Assembly (NCBI GenBank): GCA_036351375.1
Contig: JAZBOY010000043.1
Coordinates: forward strand, 1-7,205
Reading direction: 5' to 3'
Origin: JANQIO01 sp036351375
GTDB lineage: Bacteria; Pseudomonadota; Gammaproteobacteria; Pseudomonadales; Halieaceae
Length of the DNA stretch: 7,205 nucleotides
The translations under genes were made by a program, and so were the position numbers. This document shows, one piece after another, positions 5,131-7,205 of the stretch. How positions within the stretch are numbered: position 1 is the first letter of the stretch; each line of letters opens with the position of its first letter. The notes under the pieces are model-generated. The model saw only the letters and a list, made by a program, of their open reading frames with translations. It was not told where the DNA came from and ran no database searches.

Positions 5131-6879
5131 TCAGCGGTCGGCGAGATCGGCACCCAGGCGCTGGATGGTCTCCAGCAGGATTGCATGCTCGGGGCTGTTG
5201 CTGAGCGCCCGGTCCCAGATGGCCACGGCGGCCTCATCGCGGCCCATGACCCACAGTACCTCGCCGAGGTGGGCTGCCACTTCCGGGTCGGGGAAGGCGC
5301 GGTAGGCGCGCTGCAGGTAGTCGAGCGCCACATCGTACTCACCCATGCGGTACTTGACCCAGCCCCAGCTGTCGAGGATGGCGGGCTCATCGGGGCTCAG
5401 GGCGAGGGCCCTGGCAATCAGCTCTTCGGCCTCGGGATAGCGGTCGGTGCGGTTGGCCAGCATATAGCCCAGCGCATTCAGCGCGGTAGAGTTGTCCGGG
5501 TCGTCGGCAAGAATCATACGCAGGTCGGATTCCGCTTCCACCAGGTTGCCGAGTCGCTCGGCGACGATGGAGCGGGAGTAGCGCAGTGAAACACTGGCCG
5601 GATACTCGACCAGCGCCCGGTCCACCACCGCGCCGGCCTCGGCCAGGTGTTGTCCGCCCATCAGCTTTTCCACCTCCAGGGCGTAGAGCTGTTCTGCCAA
5701 CTGGGGGTAGCGCGCCCGCAGGGCGTCGAAGTAGACACCCAGCTCTGCGCTACGGCCGGCGGCCAGCATCAGCTGGGCCAGGCGGTTGTTGGCGGTGCCG
5801 AAGTCTCGGCCGGGCTGCACCTCCATGTAATGCAGTATCGCGTCGTCCAGCCGTTGCTGTTCCTCGGCGGTTTTGCCGAGGTAGTAGTGGGCCTCGTCGG
5901 TGCGTGCATTCAGGCTCAGCAGGCGTTCCAGGTTCTCGCGGGCGCTTTCCAGGTCGTTCATTTCGCGCTGGATCAGGGCCATGGAAAACAGCAGGTCAGG
6001 GTCTTCCGGTGCGGCGTCCAGCAGGATCTGGAACTGGCGCTCGGCCTCGTTCATATCGGTTTGCGTCAGCAGCCGCGCGTACTGCAGCCGCAGGCGGGTG
6101 TTGCCGGGCTGGTCGTCCAGGGCGGCGGTGACCCGGTCGAATGCACCCTCGCGCCGCCCCAGGTCGAGCTTGAGCTTGGCGTCCATGATCACGGCCTGGG
6201 ACTGGTGGGGTTCGTCCGCGAACACAGGCTGCAGCTCGGCGAGGGCGCGCTCCTGCTGGCCCACCGCTTCCAGCATCAGCACCTCTGCGAGCCGCAGCTG
6301 GGTGTTGTCGGGGAATTCATCCAGCAGGGCCTCGACGCGCTGCAGGAGGATACGCTGCGCGCCCGGGTCCATGGTGCTGAAGCCCCGTACCAGCGAGGTG
6401 AAGTTGGCCAGCCCGCCGGCACGGATAATGGCTTCCATATGGGTCAGGGCCTGGGCGGCGCGGCCGGTGCGCGCCAGCAGGTTGGCCAGGGTGAGGCGTG
6501 CCTCCAGGTTGTCGGGCTCCAGCTCTACCCATAGTTCGGTGGCGCGAATGGCCTCGGCGTCACGGCGCATGAACTGGGCGAGCCGGGCGGTGTGCGCTGA
6601 AATGCCCGCGTCCTGCAGCAGGAAGGCCTGCTCCATATAGGTTTCCAGCGCCAGGTCGTATTCGCGGCGCCGCAGGGCAAATTCTGCCACCAGCAACGGG
6701 TAGAGGCTTTCGTCGGGGAAGGCGCGCTCTGGCGGCGGCGGAGCTTCTTCAACAACGGCAATTTCCGGCGCCGGCTGTTCGCCGGTGCCGTCGATTTCCG
6801 CCGCTTGCTGGCTGCGATCACCGGTTGTGGCGCAGGCGCTGAGCAGGGCGAAGAGAGAAACAAGGAATAAGGACCGCAT
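5131..6879 (-). CDS. lbcA: TPR-repeat outer-membrane lipoprotein, LbcA-like
   Basis: The 582-residue product has a lipoprotein signal peptide MRSLFLVSLFALLSAC with lipidated C16 followed by Ala, which predicts sorting to the outer membrane. A Pro/Glu-rich linker follows (about 32-56). The rest is helical repeats: TPR-like units run from about 60 to 562, clearest at 466-562 (ALNALGYMLAN..., ILDSWGWVKYRMGEYDVALDYLQRAY, VAAHLGEVLWVMGRDEAAVAIWDRAL). Its place between hemA and lolB matches Pseudomonas PA4667 (LbcA), a TPR lipoprotein that binds the periplasmic protease CtpA and helps it degrade peptidoglycan hydrolases. Function is therefore inferred from position and architecture. The open frame extends to a TTG at 6960, but only the ATG at 6879 gives a signal peptide. 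The stop abuts the lolB start. The ribosome site and promoter are weak or unrecognised. Confidence 0.85.
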   Translation of the reverse strand: MRSLFLVSLFALLSACATTGDRSQQAAEIDGTGEQPAPEIAVVEEAPPPPERAFPDESLYPLLVAEFALRRREYDLALETYMEQAFLLQDAGISAHTARLAQFMRRDAEAIRATELWVELEPDNLEARLTLANLLARTGRAAQALTHMEAIIRAGGLANFTSLVRGFSTMDPGAQRILLQRVEALLDEFPDNTQLRLAEVLMLEAVGQQERALAELQPVFADEPHQSQAVIMDAKLKLDLGRREGAFDRVTAALDDQPGNTRLRLQYARLLTQTDMNEAERQFQILLDAAPEDPDLLFSMALIQREMNDLESARENLERLLSLNARTDEAHYYLGKTAEEQQRLDDAILHYMEVQPGRDFGTANNRLAQLMLAAGRSAELGVYFDALRARYPQLAEQLYALEVEKLMGGQHLAEAGAVVDRALVEYPASVSLRYSRSIVAERLGNLVEAESDLRMILADDPDNSTALNALGYMLANRTDRYPEAEELIARALALSPDEPAILDSWGWVKYRMGEYDVALDYLQRAYRAFPDPEVAAHLGEVLWVMGRDEAAVAIWDRALSNSPEHAILLETIQRLGADLADR

Positions 6880-6918
6880 CGTCCAATAATGACACAAGCG
6901 CCCAGCCCTGCCCACCAC

Positions 6919-6957
6919 GGGGCCCGAAGCGGTGTCACAACTTCTGCAGCGGGCCCC
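6919..6957. repeat. 7-bp inverted repeat in the divergent spacer
   Basis: GGGGCCC (6919-6925) and GGGCCCC (6951-6957) are perfect inverted copies separated by 25 bases, just upstream of the hemA -10 element and overlapping where a -35 would lie. This could be a protein-binding site or chance in GC-rich DNA. No known operator consensus is recognised. Confidence 0.3.
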
Positions 6958-6972
6958 CAAGCCTGCTAGAAT
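6943..6972 (+). promoter_or_regulatory. Putative sigma-70 promoter of hemA, extended -10
   Basis: TGCTAGAAT at 6964-6972 is an extended -10 (TG, one base, then TAGAAT, 5 of 6 to consensus). The -35 is poor: the best candidate, TCTGCA at 6943-6948, has an 18-base spacer. A good extended -10 can compensate for a weak -35. Transcription would start near 6979, giving a leader of about 48 bases before the hemA ATG. Confidence 0.5.
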
Positions 6973-6982
6973 CGCGCCCGCG

Positions 6983-7006
6983 TCCGGCTGGCAGGAGACC
7001 GCCGGA
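6983..7006 (+). promoter_or_regulatory. Hairpin in the hemA leader with a purine-rich loop
   Basis: TCCGGC (6983-6988) pairs perfectly with GCCGGA (7001-7006). After a bulged T, GG/CC extends the stem to 8 bp. The loop CAGGAGA shows AGGAGA, which resembles a Shine-Dalgarno but lies 28 bases before the hemA ATG, too far to serve it directly. The only purine-rich stretch nearer the ATG is weak. Confidence 0.4.
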
Positions 7007-7026
7007 TTCTGTAAGTTGACGAAACT

Positions 7027-7205
7027 ATGAAGCTGACCGCCCTAGGCATCAATCACAACTCGGCGACGCTGGACCTGCGGGAGCGGGTGGCGTTCTCGCC
7101 GGAGCAGCTCGTGGAGGCCCTGCAGGAAGGCTGTGACCGCCTGCAGACCAACGAGCTGGTGATCCTGTCCACCTGTAACCGCACCGAGCTGTTCTTCACT
7201 GAAGA
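7027..7205 (+). CDS. hemA: Glutamyl-tRNA reductase, N-terminal part (cut by window edge)
   Basis: HemA reduces glutamate on glutamyl-tRNA(Glu) to glutamate-1-semialdehyde with NADPH, the first committed step of C5-pathway heme synthesis. Only 59 full codons are present; the rest (family length about 420 residues) lies beyond the right edge. The N-terminus MKLTALGINHNSATLDLRER is typical, and the nucleophile C50 lies in STCNRTE, the same position as in E. coli. A TAA in frame at 7012-7014 excludes any start further upstream. The gene diverges from the TPR lipoprotein across a 147-bp spacer with a putative promoter and leader hairpin. In related bacteria prfA often follows hemA, but that cannot be seen here. 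In enterics HemA is controlled by heme-dependent proteolysis through its N-terminal residues; nothing in the DNA shows whether that holds here. Confidence 0.96.
   Translation, partial: MKLTALGINHNSATLDLRERVAFSPEQLVEALQEGCDRLQTNELVILSTCNRTELFFTE

Noticed and set aside
6880..6960. TTG start adding 27 residues to the TPR lipoprotein
   Set aside because: It would bury the lipoprotein signal peptide behind a Cys/Arg-rich segment, preventing export; the ATG at 6879 gives a standard signal peptide and lipobox.
7016..7030. Mini-ORF TTG-ACG-AAA-CTA-TGA overlapping the hemA start as a leader peptide
   Set aside because: The start codon is rare, four codons are too few to judge, and AGGAGA is 17 bases away; chance is the simpler explanation.

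Overview
The window is a stretch of core chromosome from a high-GC gammaproteobacterium. I see no mobile element, CRISPR array, phage gene or foreign-looking segment. Eight protein genes and one tRNA gene fill almost all of it. The order hemA (divergent) / TPR lipoprotein - lolB - ispE - tRNA-Gln - prs - rplY - pth - ychF is the one known from Pseudomonas and related marine lineages (Pseudomonadales/Cellvibrionales type). The genus cannot be fixed from the sequence alone. The protein sequences resemble Pseudomonas homologues, for example the MxxKMMVFTGNANP-like start of Prs and the CNKxEAEI segment in YchF.

Layout. All genes from about 6879 down to 5 lie on the minus strand and are tightly packed, so they may form one or two long transcripts. 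The promoter-distal half (3486 to 5) holds prs (PRPP synthesis), rplY (long-form ribosomal protein bL25/CTC), pth (peptidyl-tRNA hydrolase) and ychF (ribosome-associated P-loop ATPase). The middle holds one tRNA-Gln(UUG) gene, 75 nt with CCA encoded, in the short gap between ispE and prs. The promoter-proximal half (6879 to 3701) holds an LbcA-like TPR lipoprotein, the lipoprotein receptor lolB, and ispE of the MEP isoprenoid pathway. Three junctions are touching or overlapping (TGAATG, ATGA, and an 11-base overlap), which suggests translational coupling. On the plus strand, hemA (glutamyl-tRNA reductase) starts at 7027 and runs off the right edge. The 147-bp divergent spacer carries a good extended -10 promoter for hemA.

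How the genes fit together. One theme is translation and its tRNAs: tRNA-Gln, bL25, Pth, YchF, and HemA, which consumes glutamyl-tRNA. Another is building-block metabolism: PRPP, isoprenoids and heme. A third is outer-membrane lipoproteins: LolB beside a TPR lipoprotein of the kind that, in Pseudomonas, delivers cell-wall hydrolases to a periplasmic protease.

I looked for an undescribed system and did not find one at gene level. The points worth a second look are small and regulatory: three CCCGGG palindromes between tRNA-Gln and prs, tandem hairpins at the rplY/pth junction, a hairpin presenting a Shine-Dalgarno-like loop in the hemA leader, and start-site corrections for prs, pth, ispE and the TPR lipoprotein.
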